A stretch of 64,000 nucleotides of DNA, from assembly GCF_000524195.1 (NCBI RefSeq), contig NW_020170391.1, positions 315,438-379,437 on the forward strand, given 5' to 3'. Positions 37,578 to 51,995 of the stretch are shown piece after piece. The position numbers and the translations under genes are program-made. The notes under the pieces were generated by a model. It saw only the letters and a program-made list of their open reading frames with translations. It was not told where the DNA came from and did not search any database. The stretch comes from Echinococcus granulosus (taxonomy: Eukaryota > Platyhelminthes > Cestoda > Cyclophyllidea > Taeniidae). How positions within the stretch are numbered: position 1 is the stretch's first letter; each line of letters starts with the position of its first letter.

Positions 37578-40500
37578 GTGAGTGCTTACAGCACTTACTT
37601 CCCTTTAATTTATCCCCGCGGCATCACAGACAGCCCGACGCCTCCCTCCTCCTCCCATCCCCCTTGCTCCTCTCCTCCTCCTACGTCTGAACTCTGCTGT
37701 CATTGCCAGAGCTGCTCGTCCCCTCCTACTTCTCCGCCTCCTCTTCCCCACCCTTTTCCTCCCTCATCTCAAGGAGTGAATAAATTAGCCGTTTTTGAGT
37801 GAGAGGAGCAGAGAGACAAGTGGCGCCTGCCAGGTTGGAAAAAAGTTGGCGCGTTGAAATCTGAAAAACACAAGGATGACATTTATGTGCAACCTCTGGC
37901 CGGAAATTCTTATCTTATATCCTAAGAGTGTTTCCAACCATACCAATTGAGATATGCTATGAACAGATGCACAGATGAAGCGTACTTTTCAATTATTTGA
38001 CTACAGCCAGTAATGCTGTACGATCAAATTCCAATTGAACTTATTAAGTCTTTGTGCTAGTGGGAAGTAGAAAGGAGTAATTGCATTAATGTCGCAGTTC
38101 TGACATGCGATTGTTAAGGCATTGGCAGTATGTGTTTATTTAATAAGCTGTCATAAATTCTGGCAACATTAAATTAGCACAGACCCAGTCATTGTGCTAA
38201 TTACCATACGACCGTTGCTTCCTTAGAAAGCAGCATTCCTATTTGTATAATCATCTGACGGTCTATGAGGTTTCTAATTCCAGTGTGTGTCTCAGTGACC
38301 AAATTTTGGGGCGTGACGGAAAGAGGTGAATTATTTTGATTCTTATTTTATTACCGAGAGCCATATTTGCATTAAACAATCTTGAAGCCTTTTAAATGTA
38401 ACTAGTCCCCCTTCCAAGGTAAAGGCGAATCATTTTGGGAGAAAAGCATATCACTCACGAGAACGAGTAGTAATTGTGACCATATAGATATAAAATAGAT
38501 TTGATGGTCTCGAAAGTACAAGTTATGAATATACCTATCAATATCTACTCAATATGCATTTACTCTCTTTACATCAGTTCAAAAGATACCCTTTTTATCA
38601 ACAATTATAGCTTAAACCAGACAATCAAAATTTTCAATGCAACGTATCTTTTAATTTCCATTCACTTCTGTCACTTTGGCCAATTTGGGATGGACACCAC
38701 CGAATCTATTCAGGATCTCGTCAATATGCATTATTAACACATAAACAAGGGTCTCAAGCAGCATATGAAATAAAGAAGCAGATTTCTCTCCATCTTCCCT
38801 TTTCATAGCAATTTCGTAGTTAGAATGAACCGATCCAATGTACAACGATGATGATGTCGAAATGGCTTATCAAAATTTTTTTTTGCAAAAGTATTGATCA
38901 TTTGAAAAATGTGAATGGCAATCCACTACGCGAAGAAGTTTTGGTGAGCAGGCCCAAAAATGCTTTGAGAAATAAAAGAAGCAGCACAATTCAGTCATAT
39001 CAGGAAATTTAGAGCCTTCGCCTCATAAGATGGTCTTTAAAACTGGTCTTTAGGGCAAGACTTGAAAATATGTTTGTTTGTGAATAAAGATTACTGCAAT
39101 CAAGGTATATTAGTGGACGATTGAAACTAGCACAACCTAAGCGTGTAATTATTTAAGTAAAGCTATCACGTATTTGGAGTTTGAAACCCACGTCCGATTC
39201 TATGTTCACAAACGCGAATTTTACAGTGACATGCTTGAGAGCTTTAATGCGGCCACGGTGTAATGCCTGTTCTTCCCCCCCTTAAATCGACACGTTTACT
39301 GTAGTGCATTTTGGCATTGTAAAATAGGAACCGGTGGCCATTTTAACTTAACAATTAAACGGCCATCAGAAAATTCACATTTATGACTCAACAACACAAA
39401 ATACAGTAAGCTGAAGCCATTTGTCTCAAAAAATCTACCCATCTTTAAGTAATGCCATTAACCTAACTGGACGCGTCTGTACGTGCTCGAGGGAGTCTGG
39501 AACTTCAGGCTTTTTCGTTTCACAAACTTGCATGTCTTTTTAATAAGAACAGAGCTGAACATATTATAAGGTCTAGGGTTCTGCTCATTCAATAAGTATT
39601 GTAGGTTAACATGCCTTGGAGACTACGCATAAAACATGAGAGATAAAGGACCCATGCACCACATCTCCAACTTTAGCAAAAAAAATGGTTTTAGACCCAA
39701 AAACGGGTTGTAAGGCGGCCGTGGTTAACTGGAGGTGGGTAAGCGTTGCCTTCTTTCTGTAGCTAAGCCCTCAACGAGATCTCCACTTATTTTCCACAGG
39801 GGTTTTCATGTGTACGCAGAACAATTACTTTGTGCTAAATTCCACTGAAACAAATAGAAGACACAAACTTTAAAATTTTGCATTATCATCCAATACGTTC
39901 CCCATCTTACCAAATGGAATCCATGCCAAGTCAATTTGTTAATTAATAGATTTAAGGCTATCTTGTCTTTCAGCCAGCAAGCTATATCCATTACGTTAAA
40001 TATGGGCAACGTAATAGCACCTAGGATCCAAAGTACCAATTTATAACGCAAACCATTTATAAAATCTCGGTTTCTCCTGCTCTCCCGTCCAAGTTACTTC
40101 CTAAATGTTTATCAAAATGCATTTGGGAAAGAAATGCTTGTATATCAACTAAAGGGGGAGTTAAATATTCCTCTTTTGATTTTTCAAAGTATTGCCTGGT
40201 AGACAATGAAGCTCCATATGAATCTGAATTTCGTGGAGAAATAATTCAAACTTAGTTTCATTTAAGCCAACTTCTGTGTTTGGGGCTGTACAAAATGAAC
40301 TTACCTAAGTGAATTATAAACGCCTTCTCAAACTTCAAGCAGGTGCCTTCACCACAGAAAGTGCATTTAATGCGCCATCAAGTTTTCCTTTGATCTTTCG
40401 ATGGAACAAATGTCATAAAAACATTTTAGAGGGAAAACCTTATAAGAATCACTGCTTACTCCTTCTTCCCTCTCCCTAGCCCTCACCACTGCCACTTGAC

Positions 40501-42381
40501 AGTCACTTCTTAAGCTGGCGTGATTGAGACCAGAGTCGGATTTATGTTCGCCTTTCGTTGGTTCCGAATTAAGTGTCTTTAATTAAAAACACCGTTTTTG
40601 ACAGGTGGTCTACTTTTACTCATCTTTTCTCTTGCCAAATACCCTATGAAGAAGTTAAGCCAATGTAGATGCAGATAAATTGTAGGAAGAAAAATAGGGT
40701 TAGTCCAAATGACCTCTGTACATTAATTCCAGCCACTGAATGGAAAGTCGATTGTTCTTGCATAGTGTGTTCTGTGACCGTACTACCAAAAACGCCTTTA
40801 TAAGCTTGCAATTTGTAGCACATTTCCTTAGACATAGCAAAGAGTTTCTTTATTAAATTGTCGGTTTTGCTATCAAATTGCGCCTTATGCCGACTTGATT
40901 ACGTTACAGTGGTACCGACCACTCCACAGTTTTCCATTATACTGTTAGGTAAAAATGAACGGTTATATCAAAGCAAATATGCCCAACTTTGTGATATAAT
41001 GGCGAAAAGCTACAATCACTTAAATTAAATGATGATAAAGGTACATCGAATGAATTCGTATTCTTTAAATGCTGAGGACCACGCTGATAACGTTTAAAGA
41101 CACCGTAAATTGTCTGCTTAAACACTCATGTTCAAATGTAACTACAATTATGGCAACGTACCATTTTCCGAGTGAAAGCAAAGCAACAGTTCCCCTGCCA
41201 GCCAGAAAAAGTAGTTTCACTTATGTGGTATTGGTGCAGACTTTAAAGACTAGTTAAAAACGCCTCCAATTCAACCATGAGCGAAAAACTACGCTGTGTT
41301 TTGGCGAATTTAACTGTTTGAGGCGCAGGGGTTTGGAAGGTGGTAGAGACAGAAATGCGATCGAAGGGTAGAGTGATAACAAAAAGAATGAGGTTTTCAC
41401 GCGATCACTGAGGCGTGACTCCATTCATTAGCTCACAAAAACTGCCTGGTTTTACACATGATGGGTGGAGCAGAAATAAGGGGAGAGGGCAAATTTACGT
41501 GAATATGACGTGTTTTAGTAGGATACATGCCAAGATCTACCTTCTAGCTAAAGTAACACTAAATTCGACTATAGAAACGAATTAAGAGTTAAAGACGGTC
41601 GACAAATACCATGACCAGATGGCCAATAACAACCTCGCTTTTGGGGATCTGCATTGAGCGTGGCATAACACTATGCGGAATGAGGTCCAATCCATAAACC
41701 TTTGTCACCGCTGCTGTTGCTGCTGCTGACTTTGTGGCTCTATGCGGGCTCAAGCCTTATGCCACAGTAAGACTTCAAATTATTCAAAGCAGCTGTCCAC
41801 GTCAGTCATGGTATTTTAACAACGAAAACAACAGCAGCGGTGACCATTTCTCGTAGTTATGTTTGTTTAAGTGAGACAGGCAACAGAAAGCAGCTGCCTG
41901 GGAGCTTCGATTTTGATGACAATATGGGCGGAATCTCTGGCTATGAATTGCATGGTAAGTAGGCGCATTTGATTACCTATTCCATTAGCTCAGGCGACTC
42001 ATGAGTTAATGAAGAAGTGCTCTTTATTGAGACTGTTGTTAAGCTATGGAGTTATAGATCGGAATAAACCTAAGCTCCAAATTACAGTCAAATCGCTGAA
42101 ATCGTAAATTACCTTTTCGAGCTGTGAAAAAACCGAAATCGTACCTAAGGAATACTTTCAAAAACTTCCTCGTTCGCTCATTTCTGGAAAAAAATATGCG
42201 TAAAACATGCTCAAAGTGTGGAAATTTACGCCGAACCGGCATGTAAATGAGACCATAAACCGGTATTGCGGAATAGCTAAATAAGTATTTTTCACAGAGG
42301 TAGCTTTTTGGCTCATTTTAACATTCAGAAGCGTATATATTTTGCCTTCTAAAACCATCATGTAACGTTTCTTTTACTTAC

Positions 42382-42560
42382 GCGAAATAAATAATTCAGT
42401 GGAGCTTGTCAACAAGCCGAGACGTCGCAAGGGGTTGGGTTGAGACGCGGAAAAGGCGCAGACTAAGGTGGAGAAGTTTTCATTGCGCGCTGAGCTGGTG
42501 AATAATTGAGACCGCGCTCTGAAACTTTTGAGCACATCGACCGGGTGTGTGAAATCAAGG
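42382..42560 (-). CDS. Candidate exon, unassigned
   Basis: A 59-codon open segment, GC-richer than its surroundings, with acceptor AAACCCAG and donor C|GTAAGT (phase 2 to 1). The product includes LDFTHPVDVLKSFRARSQLF and NPLRRLGLLTSSTELFIS. I do not recognise the family, and no neighbouring exon could be joined to it with confidence. Confidence 0.25.
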
Positions 42561-45500
42561 CTGGGTTTACACAAATTGTACTATCTGTGTGAAAACATCG
42601 GGCCACTTTATACCTGGGTGGGTTAGCAATTGGGCACTAAATAAACTGGACAGAGCTGCTAGGAGCAGTTGATGTGTCCTTATGTGTGGTTTATGATTTA
42701 TACGGTAAGGCATGACCAGCACTGCGATCAACTACGAAACAATAAAGGCTGACATTCCGTTTTCGTAAAGCTAAGCAAGAAATGGTCATTAAAATGAGAT
42801 AGACTTGGTAGTTCGGGATGCTCAACCATGTTCCGGTATGTAAAACTTATGTTTCGAATGCAAATTCTGAATTTAAGGCCAAATTCCGTTTTGGATACAC
42901 ATAAGTTTATTGGTATTGGTTTGGACATAAGTTGCAGGCAGAAGGAAGACGCATAAATCATGAGCATTTGGTACCATCCAACCCCTAAACTTGATCCGTA
43001 TTATGAGTCTATCCTGCACTTCTGCATGGGAAACGTATTAATACAAATTAGGGTCTTTGTATACATATATATATGCATATATGTACAAACGGACCAGAGA
43101 ATTGAAGAACCAGATTAGCACAAAATACTTCTTCCTAAGAACCGATAAGGAGGATTGTGAAGTTGCACAGTCCCACAGTCATTAGGCTCCAACTGAATTA
43201 TTGGGCTAAGCGCAATTGAAATGCATAGCGAAACCAGAGGAGGGTGAATCGTCTTCATTAATGTGAATGGCAGACAGAGATTGAGACTGAGATTTTGTCC
43301 ATTCTTTTAGGCACATGAAATATAGACAAGGGAAGGCGTCGTTAGGTGATTGTAATAACATGCGAGGGCGACACATCTGCATGTTTTGCTCTAACCGCTC
43401 TTCAAGAGTCTATTTGTGGTTTCGAATCCTTCTACTCACCGATTTCACAAACCAGCTTGAAAAGTAGCATAAGATGTTTAATATACACCCTAGATCATCA
43501 CCGTACCAAACAGTTTTTGTCAACTGACTACTGCGTTTAATTTATTAAAAAGTCAGTCGAAATCAGATTATATTTAGTCACTTAGCTTCATCACGACAAT
43601 GGAACGCCACTTTTATAACTTCATTGCTCACAGCAATGTAATACTTACGGTGTCATTTTAAGAACACGTCATGGGAAGGCAAAACATTGCGTACCCTATT
43701 TATAATTCATAACCAAAAGGGTCATTGTGTATCATACGATCATGCGATTGTGTCAACAACCTCGGTATATAGGAGCGGTTCGAACACCGGCTTCAATCCC
43801 TACGCCAGTTGACACACGCGAATCCGACCTTGGTAGTGGTGGTGGCAGCGGAGGTATTTAACAGGACTGCCCATAGCGCATTCGCCCCATTGGCCAAAGG
43901 GGAGTTCCTGCTGCGCCTTACGCGTTCCCCACCTGGTCGCGGTTTTGTCATACCGCGGTAGGCCAGAAGCGTCTCACATTGGCCCTTCCCATGAGACCAC
44001 CCACGTCACCGTTTTGCTTTCAACCCGGAAAAAGCACATCCATCATATCTGTGTAGGAAATGGTAAGGCCGGATAAATGTAGGAAGTTGACAAACAAATT
44101 TTGTTAATTTAGAACCTATGTGAAAAACTAATTAATTTTCGGTCTAAGAGAAATAAAAGAAACTCCGATTTGTACCTGTCATCAACCTATAAAATTCGCT
44201 TACAATTTAAATCTCTTAGATGTCTTGAAATCCCAATGGCACACATCTAGTAGCTCTGTCTGCAAGATTAACAGGTATCGAAAAATTTCCCTTTTCTAAA
44301 ACCAACCAAAGCTTGTATGGATTGAGTTCTAACTTTACTCAAACTCGTTTTGCCTCTTATTATTTCAATCCCACGTGTTGTCGAAAGAATTGTTTTACCC
44401 ACTTATGCCTTAGGGACCGTACATGTCATAGTTAATTAGCCTTTTCAAATAACATAAAACACCTATTTTCCAGAACTTAGCTTCTCCATCTTAAAAATAA
44501 CACTATCCAGCCAAGTTCTCTAAACATTGACCTTTGCTAGTCGCATTTACCTCAAGCTTTACAGAAAAATCATGTGCTGTGGTAGGATGGAAGATGATTC
44601 GTTACCCGTGATAGCACTAAGCCTTTTTAAATATTCCAGTTGTTGAAATCTCGCAATGGTTGTGGGCATCGTATCACAACTGTTTAAAATTTGCTTCACC
44701 ATCCTCGTGGGACATAAACATGGGTCAAGCTCAAGGAGTTGTTTTGGCAAGCGTATAAGCGATGCTGCCTTTTCACATCCAAGAGCTTGCACATGAAACA
44801 GTGGGCCAGTGCTTTTGTGTCATTGTTGGGTGCAATTTCCTATTTTTTCATTACGTCTTCGTCAATGGACCAACCCATGGGTTAAAGACAATCAAGCTAG
44901 AGATCGGAAGGGTACGAAATTCACTTAGGGGCCACCACAGCTCGGTCTGAGTAAAGTCGTCGAAATCGAGCTGCGCACCCAGCATATCTTTCACAAGGCT
45001 GGAATTTAAAGGCCTTACAGAGCATTAGAGGAACAAAAGAGGCGGGTTAATGGGCTAGAGCTTATCAAGCGCAAAGTAACATTTCCCACGTAGTTGTCTC
45101 TTCCCCTCCTTGCTCAGGCAGGGTGGACCACCCGCGGAGCAGTGGTCTGGAGACAAATTAGCGTTGCTGCCGACGCTAGCTGTGGCTAAACTCCATACAC
45201 GGGCGCAGATACACTAAGAAAGGCAAGGGTAGTTAAGATTGGGGCAGAAAACTGTCGTCCTGCCACTCTGCGGTAGGTCTGCCAGTGTCAACACCCTGGG
45301 CTTTACTCTGTGTTTCAGAGCGGCGGGACAGAGATGAGCTAGCTAGCTCCATTTTTATCCTGCTAAAATGGTCTTACCGTTGTTTCTAAAGGTTTATTTG
45401 TTACAATGTAACGCACAAACTTCAAAATGGAACTCAGGAGTGATAGGTATCGATATAACGAAGGCCTCTATCTCCAGAGTGCTTCAGGGAAGCAGTAGAA

Positions 45501-48167
45501 AGCAAGTGATGGCACCTCAGGCGGATGTAAGGCATTGGCCATAAAGAGTAGAAATGTGCTAATCAAGAAAATTTGGGGTTTTCTTTGTTCTTTACCAGTA
45601 GCTTCAACCTTTTAGACTTGGGCTTTACATTCAATTATCACTATCTTAATTGTTGAGATGCTTTCGTATCGAATCACTCTATCCATGTTTAGTTCATCTT
45701 GTTGATGCGATAAATTGGTAAACTTCTGAATGCATCCATGCAGTCATGGTTACTAAAATGTGCTTTTCAATACGCAGCTTATCACATGCCCAAGGCAAAA
45801 ACAGAATCAGGAAAAGCCTAGGTATTATCCCCCCACTAAAGTGTGTAGACACAAGTAGCATAACAGGACTTTGGCCACAGTTGATGTAAAATTCGACATC
45901 ATTTTATTAACACTTTAGAAATACCAATTTTGCTTTGAAATGCCTCGAAATGCAAGAGCGAAGTTGGAACACGTCCCACCCTTACTTTGGTCGAAATTTC
46001 GAGTGAGCAAAAAAACCATTCTGCATGAATAGAGTATTGTTGAGGAAGGGAAATATGGAATGACATGGGGTTTGTTAATAGAGATCAAAGGTAATGTTAA
46101 AAATTTAGACAAGACAAAAGACATGGGAAATATTGGGCAATGAAGTGTGTTAAGCAATTTGCATTCACTAAAACATGCATATTTTGACTAAGAATGGAGT
46201 CAATACCGCGAAAAATAGGTTTCCACCTCTTTTTAATGAAACGAATAAACATACTTAGCTTCCGAATGCTTGCCTTGTCGATCCGCCAGAAAGTGTTTTT
46301 CTTGACAGGAATCAAAATTGGGAATACAGTTCGCTAAGATCAGTAAACGTAAAAATTTCCGTAGCGATGCCATTAGGTCACCGCGTGACTAAAACTTGTA
46401 AACATTTACGTCAAAAAATTCCCTTACAGTGAATAAAAAATTTGGTTTTTATGCTCGCAAAGTGACTTCACTCGACTTTATAACCATGGTCGTGAACCTG
46501 AACCTACAAAAGCTGCCGTGTAACTTCTGAAGAAAGCATGCCTTTTGTTCATAGGTTCAGTTTCAATGTGGGCCCATAATCTATAAAACGAGTTCTAGTG
46601 GATCCTTTGACGGTTTGCCGTCTGGACAAAAACGGTTACATTGCTATTGAACCCATGTATTTATGCAAGTTGGTGTCTCGTGTCATCCTTACTTCTGACA
46701 AAAAAGCCTGTCAATGCAAATCAAATCATCATTTCGGGTATTCCAATAATGGCCCCTCCACAGTAGAGCTCCAACGGATGTATTTGTGTCTTTCAGACTA
46801 AACAGTACTCTGGGATAGTCCACATTCACTCTCTCACTAGATTACATTTCAGTGTGGGGGAAAACAGAAATGAAGCATCCATACCCGAAGGTTTGTCTGT
46901 CTTTATAATTTGGTAATTATGAAGACTTGGTCTACTAGTCTTTCAACTTACGGTTACCTTTTTCTTCCAATGCATGCAGGGGAGGCAGCTTTGACATCCG
47001 CGCACAAGCTGCTTCCTGTTGTATTTTTTACATGAAATAAATAGCAACATCACAATTTGGAGCCCCACGGCAGGCTACCGCCGTCCAGAAGCCTGACTAT
47101 GAGACACCTTGGGGAGGAGAGCCAACGCACGGCCTAATTTCATAAGAGGACTTCACTTTAAAGAAATTTTTCTTAATCGTGGGAGATGTCCCAATGTTTG
47201 ATCCCGTTCATCACTTCCGCATTATTCATATTCCAATACAGTAAATTACAGCCGACTACATTTTTCCATACATTGACATATTTACTACCTTATGAAGCTG
47301 GAAAAATTTGAGTATCTCCGAGTTATGCAGTTCAGTTCACTTAATGGTGACAGTTACTTCAGCCAATACTGTGGTCGGTACCAGGAATGAGCAGTCATGG
47401 TGCGATTTTTACCCAGCAAATAAATCTGCACGACAGCTCACAATAACAAACATTTTGCGTTGTTACTCCAACGATTAAAATACATTTATTCCAACCCCAA
47501 CCAGATACCTTAAGCCGAAATTTCAGCACCAATTCTCAATAATATATCCTTCCAGCACTTATCTGACATTCAAACTCAAAAATGGAGTGACATCATCTCC
47601 ATTCTATTTCACTTGTAAGTTTTTGAATTAATTCGGATTTCGTAAATTTTGAGCAAAATTGTGAATTGAAAAATCCCGTCCCTTCAAGTGGTCAAGATAT
47701 TGTTTGAGAACCTTACTGCTTCACTTTGATCACTTTAAAAGGAGATGTCAGTGGGTTCATTTTTCTTCCTAAACAGCGAGATTTGTGTTTTAATGTCAAC
47801 AACGACGCATTTGAGAAGTTCTGTTTTTTATATTTATGTGAGATACAAGATTGTGTCAGTGACCAGTTCTATCAGGCATTAACAGTTCCAGAGCGCTAGC
47901 CTAAACATGCAAACCCTTTATAATGGTATCACCTCTGAAATCATTTTCCAATGTGTCCGACTCGTTTTACCCATGCACTGTGAAGTAAGTAAAATTCTTA
48001 CCTAAACCGCCAATATTTGCTAATGAGTGGCCAATGTTCAATATTGGGGGTGTTGCAGGTGCGGTAGTTCTCACAAGGGCATGTTTTCTAGACTTGTTCT
48101 TCCTGGTCGTTTGTTTAAATGGTAAACCCTGTCAACAAGCAATTAGTCAGAGTAGTCTGCTGTTACT

Positions 48168-48190
48168 GTCGTCGTCGTCGTTGTCGTCGT
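48168..48190. repeat. GTC/TCG trinucleotide repeat
   Basis: Four GTC units followed by an interrupted GTTGTCGTCGT stretch. Short microsatellite outside recognised genes. Confidence 0.8.
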
Positions 48191-51100
48191 AGCCGTCACC
48201 ACCATCATTCTTACTTTCACCATCTCATGCAGATTTGACATCCCTTAGAGTCACTGCCGACTCCACACAAGGAGACACGCTGATGACGCAGCAAACATCG
48301 GCTTGCACCTGAGCACTTTCTCCCTTTTCTCCTCCTCCCACCACCAGCAGCAGTGGCAGAGGCTGAAAGCACAAACTTGTGGCCTGCATTTCTGGACAAG
48401 GCATAAATTTCACCAATGCGGGGCTCGCGATTTAGTCCCCCATCTGACAATAGAAATGTTGGTGAATATGCAACATGCGTGAAAATCTAACCTATTTTCT
48501 TCACCTTCACTGTCCAAAACAGCTTTTGTGATGAATGCAAGTGGAAGTTGTTTAGTAAACTACCAATGCTTAAGTCGATCAAAATATACTTTTACTGTCG
48601 GCGTTTCTACAAGACACTTAAGTAAAAGTAGAGCAGTTTTATGCATCAAAGATTGCACTGTCTGCTTTCAAATCAAACTTAAAAATGCAGTTTGATGAAG
48701 AAAAAATGCTTATTTGAATCTGAAACTAAAAGTAGTTATGTCAGTGACCTGTCATTGAGGCTCTTAAAATAAAATAAAATGTGTATCCGTATAAGTGGGC
48801 AAAGAGTAGTGTGCCCCGATAGCACCACACATCCATTTTCACGTCATGGAATGGGCTTTGGACCTCTACAGCAACGAGGGGACTGGTAAGTGAGGAAAGG
48901 GCATTTCATAGGCACGGCCCTGGGTAAAGATGACTGTGATGCGGTCCGCGTTGTGGGTCACGTTCAGTTAGGGAGAGGGAAGTAGGGCCATGACTTACGA
49001 CAATGAACTGGTATTGCTGTGGTCCAGAAAACGCTATGAATAACCATCAGGTACAGAAAAAAGGAGAAACGAAGAATAAATATGACTTGTCAACTGTTAC
49101 TGTCCCTTGTCGAGGTTGAAGAATTGCTATAAGGTATATTATAACTATTGCAGGTGATGTAAAAGTTAATTAGGCTTCGTTAATAGAAATGTTATTTGTA
49201 GAGCATTGTACATTGTTCCCTCAAGAAGCTTAAACTCTTGCCTCCTCCTCTCCTCCAATGTCGACAGTTGCGTATGCCTGTCATTCTACTGAACAAAATG
49301 TCAGAAGTCAAGTCAATATGGCATTAGTGACGTCTACTGAATTGGCTGCACCGCACATTGGTACTCAAGTAACTCCTACTTTTAAAGCTGAGATCAAAAG
49401 AAGAGTGAGCTGTCAATCGCCATGGCAACACTTAACATGTAGGCAGTCTTAGAAGGAACACTGGTCCGCCGCCTCAGCTGCTGACTGTGCTTCGCTAGTT
49501 ACCTTTGCTGTATTTAACTTCAAATTGTCCCCTTAAAAGTTGCAATATGAAAGCACTGCATCGTCCTTTTCTGCATTAGGCCGTACAGTTTGTGCACAGA
49601 AGGTCCAAAAGCAATAGTATTGCATATTTGGTTGTTAAAGGTTGAACAAGTTGCTGCGACCACAAAGTAATTGGAGTGGGCTGGAGATGAATTGTAGATA
49701 ATATGACCTAGGGTTGGATGCGTTATTACTAGGATGCAAAAGTATTACTACCAGTAGTGTAAACGAAAACATACTTTTAATAATGAAATGAACACAAAAA
49801 TTTGTGATTTCGTTTGTAATTGGAGTGCTGTGAATCATGCTTCGAATGAGAGCACGTAAGGGCAGCATTGTGCGGTTGCAAGACTTGACTGTAGCAACGT
49901 CAATCTGACGAGGACCCTCGAAACTACATTCGAGGCGTTAGTGGACAGCTGCAATCAATACTGGTGCTGAGGTTCTCTCCTACAAACTGTCAAACTCCCC
50001 TTTTGACAACGCCGTTGTAGAGAATATTTGCAAGATCTTATGCACGCATAGGATGCCTTTTTGGTCATATTAACACAAAAGAATAACCGACACTTAAAAC
50101 GGTTGCCAACGTGGAGGTATTTTCTCATGTTTGTATGGAGACCCGTTACTTGGTAAAGCCCCATTGGGATTCCTTCCGTCTCTCACCCAAGCAACCAGTG
50201 TTCCATTGGGGATGGCTTTTCAGTTCAAATGTCAAACTGTGATTGATACAATTGACCAATGAGTTTGCATTGTCTCTGTTATAACCCCCATCCGCCGTTT
50301 AAATTGAACTTGCAAGTGCTATATGCCACTCAAGGATACGTTTTTTCTTCCTTAGACAGAGAATACTCAACTAAATCAAAGTGCGTGTGAATAATGGGAA
50401 CCGTGCGTCAGACTGCGAACTAACATCCCTTTCCTATAGCATAAGGTATTGAAGTCATTTCCTGTCTTGCGGAAAGTAAAGTCTAACCTATTGTTGAAGG
50501 ACAAATACTTTTTTTTTTCATTTAAAGAACAAATTGTGCTTCAATCCTACAGAAAGCAACTCAATCCACTTGCAATCGGAGATATTTGTCAGAGGTTTCT
50601 ATTCGCCGAAAGCGAACACACTTTTGCCTCCATTTGGGATGTGAATGGTATCTGAAATTGATATCAAGTAATCAAAATCATGCGAAGAAATAACCACTTT
50701 AGGCTTACCTATGGACTATTGACAAATATTTTGGAAAGTGGAAGTCTGCTTGGCAACTTTTGGTACCGTACTACTATCATCTATAAAAATGAAATTAGGC
50801 TCTGAACTGGGATTTGTGCAGCGGTTAGAATGCACACGAACAGAGAAAGACATGCATAAAAGCTCTCTTAAGAATGATAAAGTGTTCCGTTTGATTTCTG
50901 CGGTCTTTGGAGAAGAGTCGCGACCCACCGCAGATTTCCTAATTAAAATTGCGTGGTATTTCCGTTGTGTGCGAATCTCCGAAAAGGATACAACTTGACC
51001 GAAAAGTAGTCCCGAGTAAATAATAACAACTGCAGTGTAGCGAAAGGGAACAATACCACATGCTAGCTCCACCCCTAAACACATTTCTAAGAGCAACCAC

Positions 51101-51404
51101 AATCATTGACCCAATCTCTTGGAAGACGTTAATTTGAGGCACCGATCATTTCCCAGCCCGGCGAATGCTGAGGCAGAACTGAAGTGTAAGGACATAACGC
51201 TCGCGCGCCAACACTTTCTACATCAGGTTTACTAGGCGTTTCATTAACCAGTTTCACGCAATCGAAACCTTTATTTACTATCTTTCAAAGGATGTGTATT
51301 CGGAACAAGTAAACGAAAATGATTTCAGCATTTAGCACCATTAATAATTACCACCAATTTGAGATACGTCATGCTTTGAAGTTCTACAGACATGCCAGTT
51401 AAGC

Positions 51405-51410
51405 TTTATT
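51405..51410 (-). terminator. Possible polyadenylation signal of Sec5
   Basis: AATAAA on the minus strand, about 590 bases downstream of the Sec5 stop. It is among the nearest canonical hexamers seen, but hexamers are common in AT-rich DNA. Confidence 0.3.
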
Positions 51411-51995
51411 TCACATGCAACCGATGCCACATCTCCCTGATGATCTGGATACCACTGCATTTGCTGATGTGTTCCGAAAAGTGCAATAACAAGTTAGGTA
51501 TCCAGACAGCCCTGTGAATAAAGTTGAAAAATCAACTCCAACAGGAAAAGAATTCAATTTGTTTAAAAGGTACCCACCTTTCCGGTTCAGTACCTCCACG
51601 GCACATGGACTCTGTAAACAAATTAAATCGGGATGTGGATAATGCAGCTATTCTACACGAGGATGAAAAAAAGGACATAAGTAATGCAAGAAAATGCACA
51701 GGACGAAAGAATCTATGCACTTATCAAATATAATAAAAGAATTTAGGTGAATGAGTCATTTTGTAAAACCATAACATGACTTTGAAAACGACAAACTTGG
51801 GGTATTTTGAGTGTCTTGACTTCCTAACACCCATCACTCACATTAATCAGAGGAAAGAAAATTGAAGCAGAGAAAGAATATGATTAAAAGATAACCACTT
51901 CAAAAGTTGTAATACATTCAGCAAATAAGAGCGAGTTTTGATGATTTCATCTCGAGTCTGGAATGACGTGGAAGGGAAGGAGCGGATAATCTTTT

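Larger units (their letters stand above)
33000..51995. other. Long region without a recognised gene
   Basis: Nineteen kilobases of mostly AT-rich sequence between the putative minus-strand gene and the Sec5 3' end. GC-richer islands lie near 33600-33910, 34970-35165, 37340-37790, 43830-44010, 45100-45340 and 48200-48430. Open frames in it, for example minus 51102-50716 (128 codons), minus 44792-44559 and minus 36373-36098, have no family I recognise and no convincing splice partners. Simple repeats and the candidate exon at 42382-42560 are listed separately. Confidence 0.6.

Noticed and set aside
43774..43800. GGTTCGAACACC, like a tRNA B box
   Set aside because: No A box or cloverleaf stems could be placed around it.
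48280..48290. CTGATGA, as in hammerhead ribozyme cores
   Set aside because: No matching GAAA element or helices were found at the needed spacing here or at the other CTGATGA sites.
50716..51102. Minus-strand frame of 128 codons with a hydrophobic start
   Set aside because: It was considered as a small gene, but frames of this length are expected by chance in 64 kb, and no family or promoter evidence was found.
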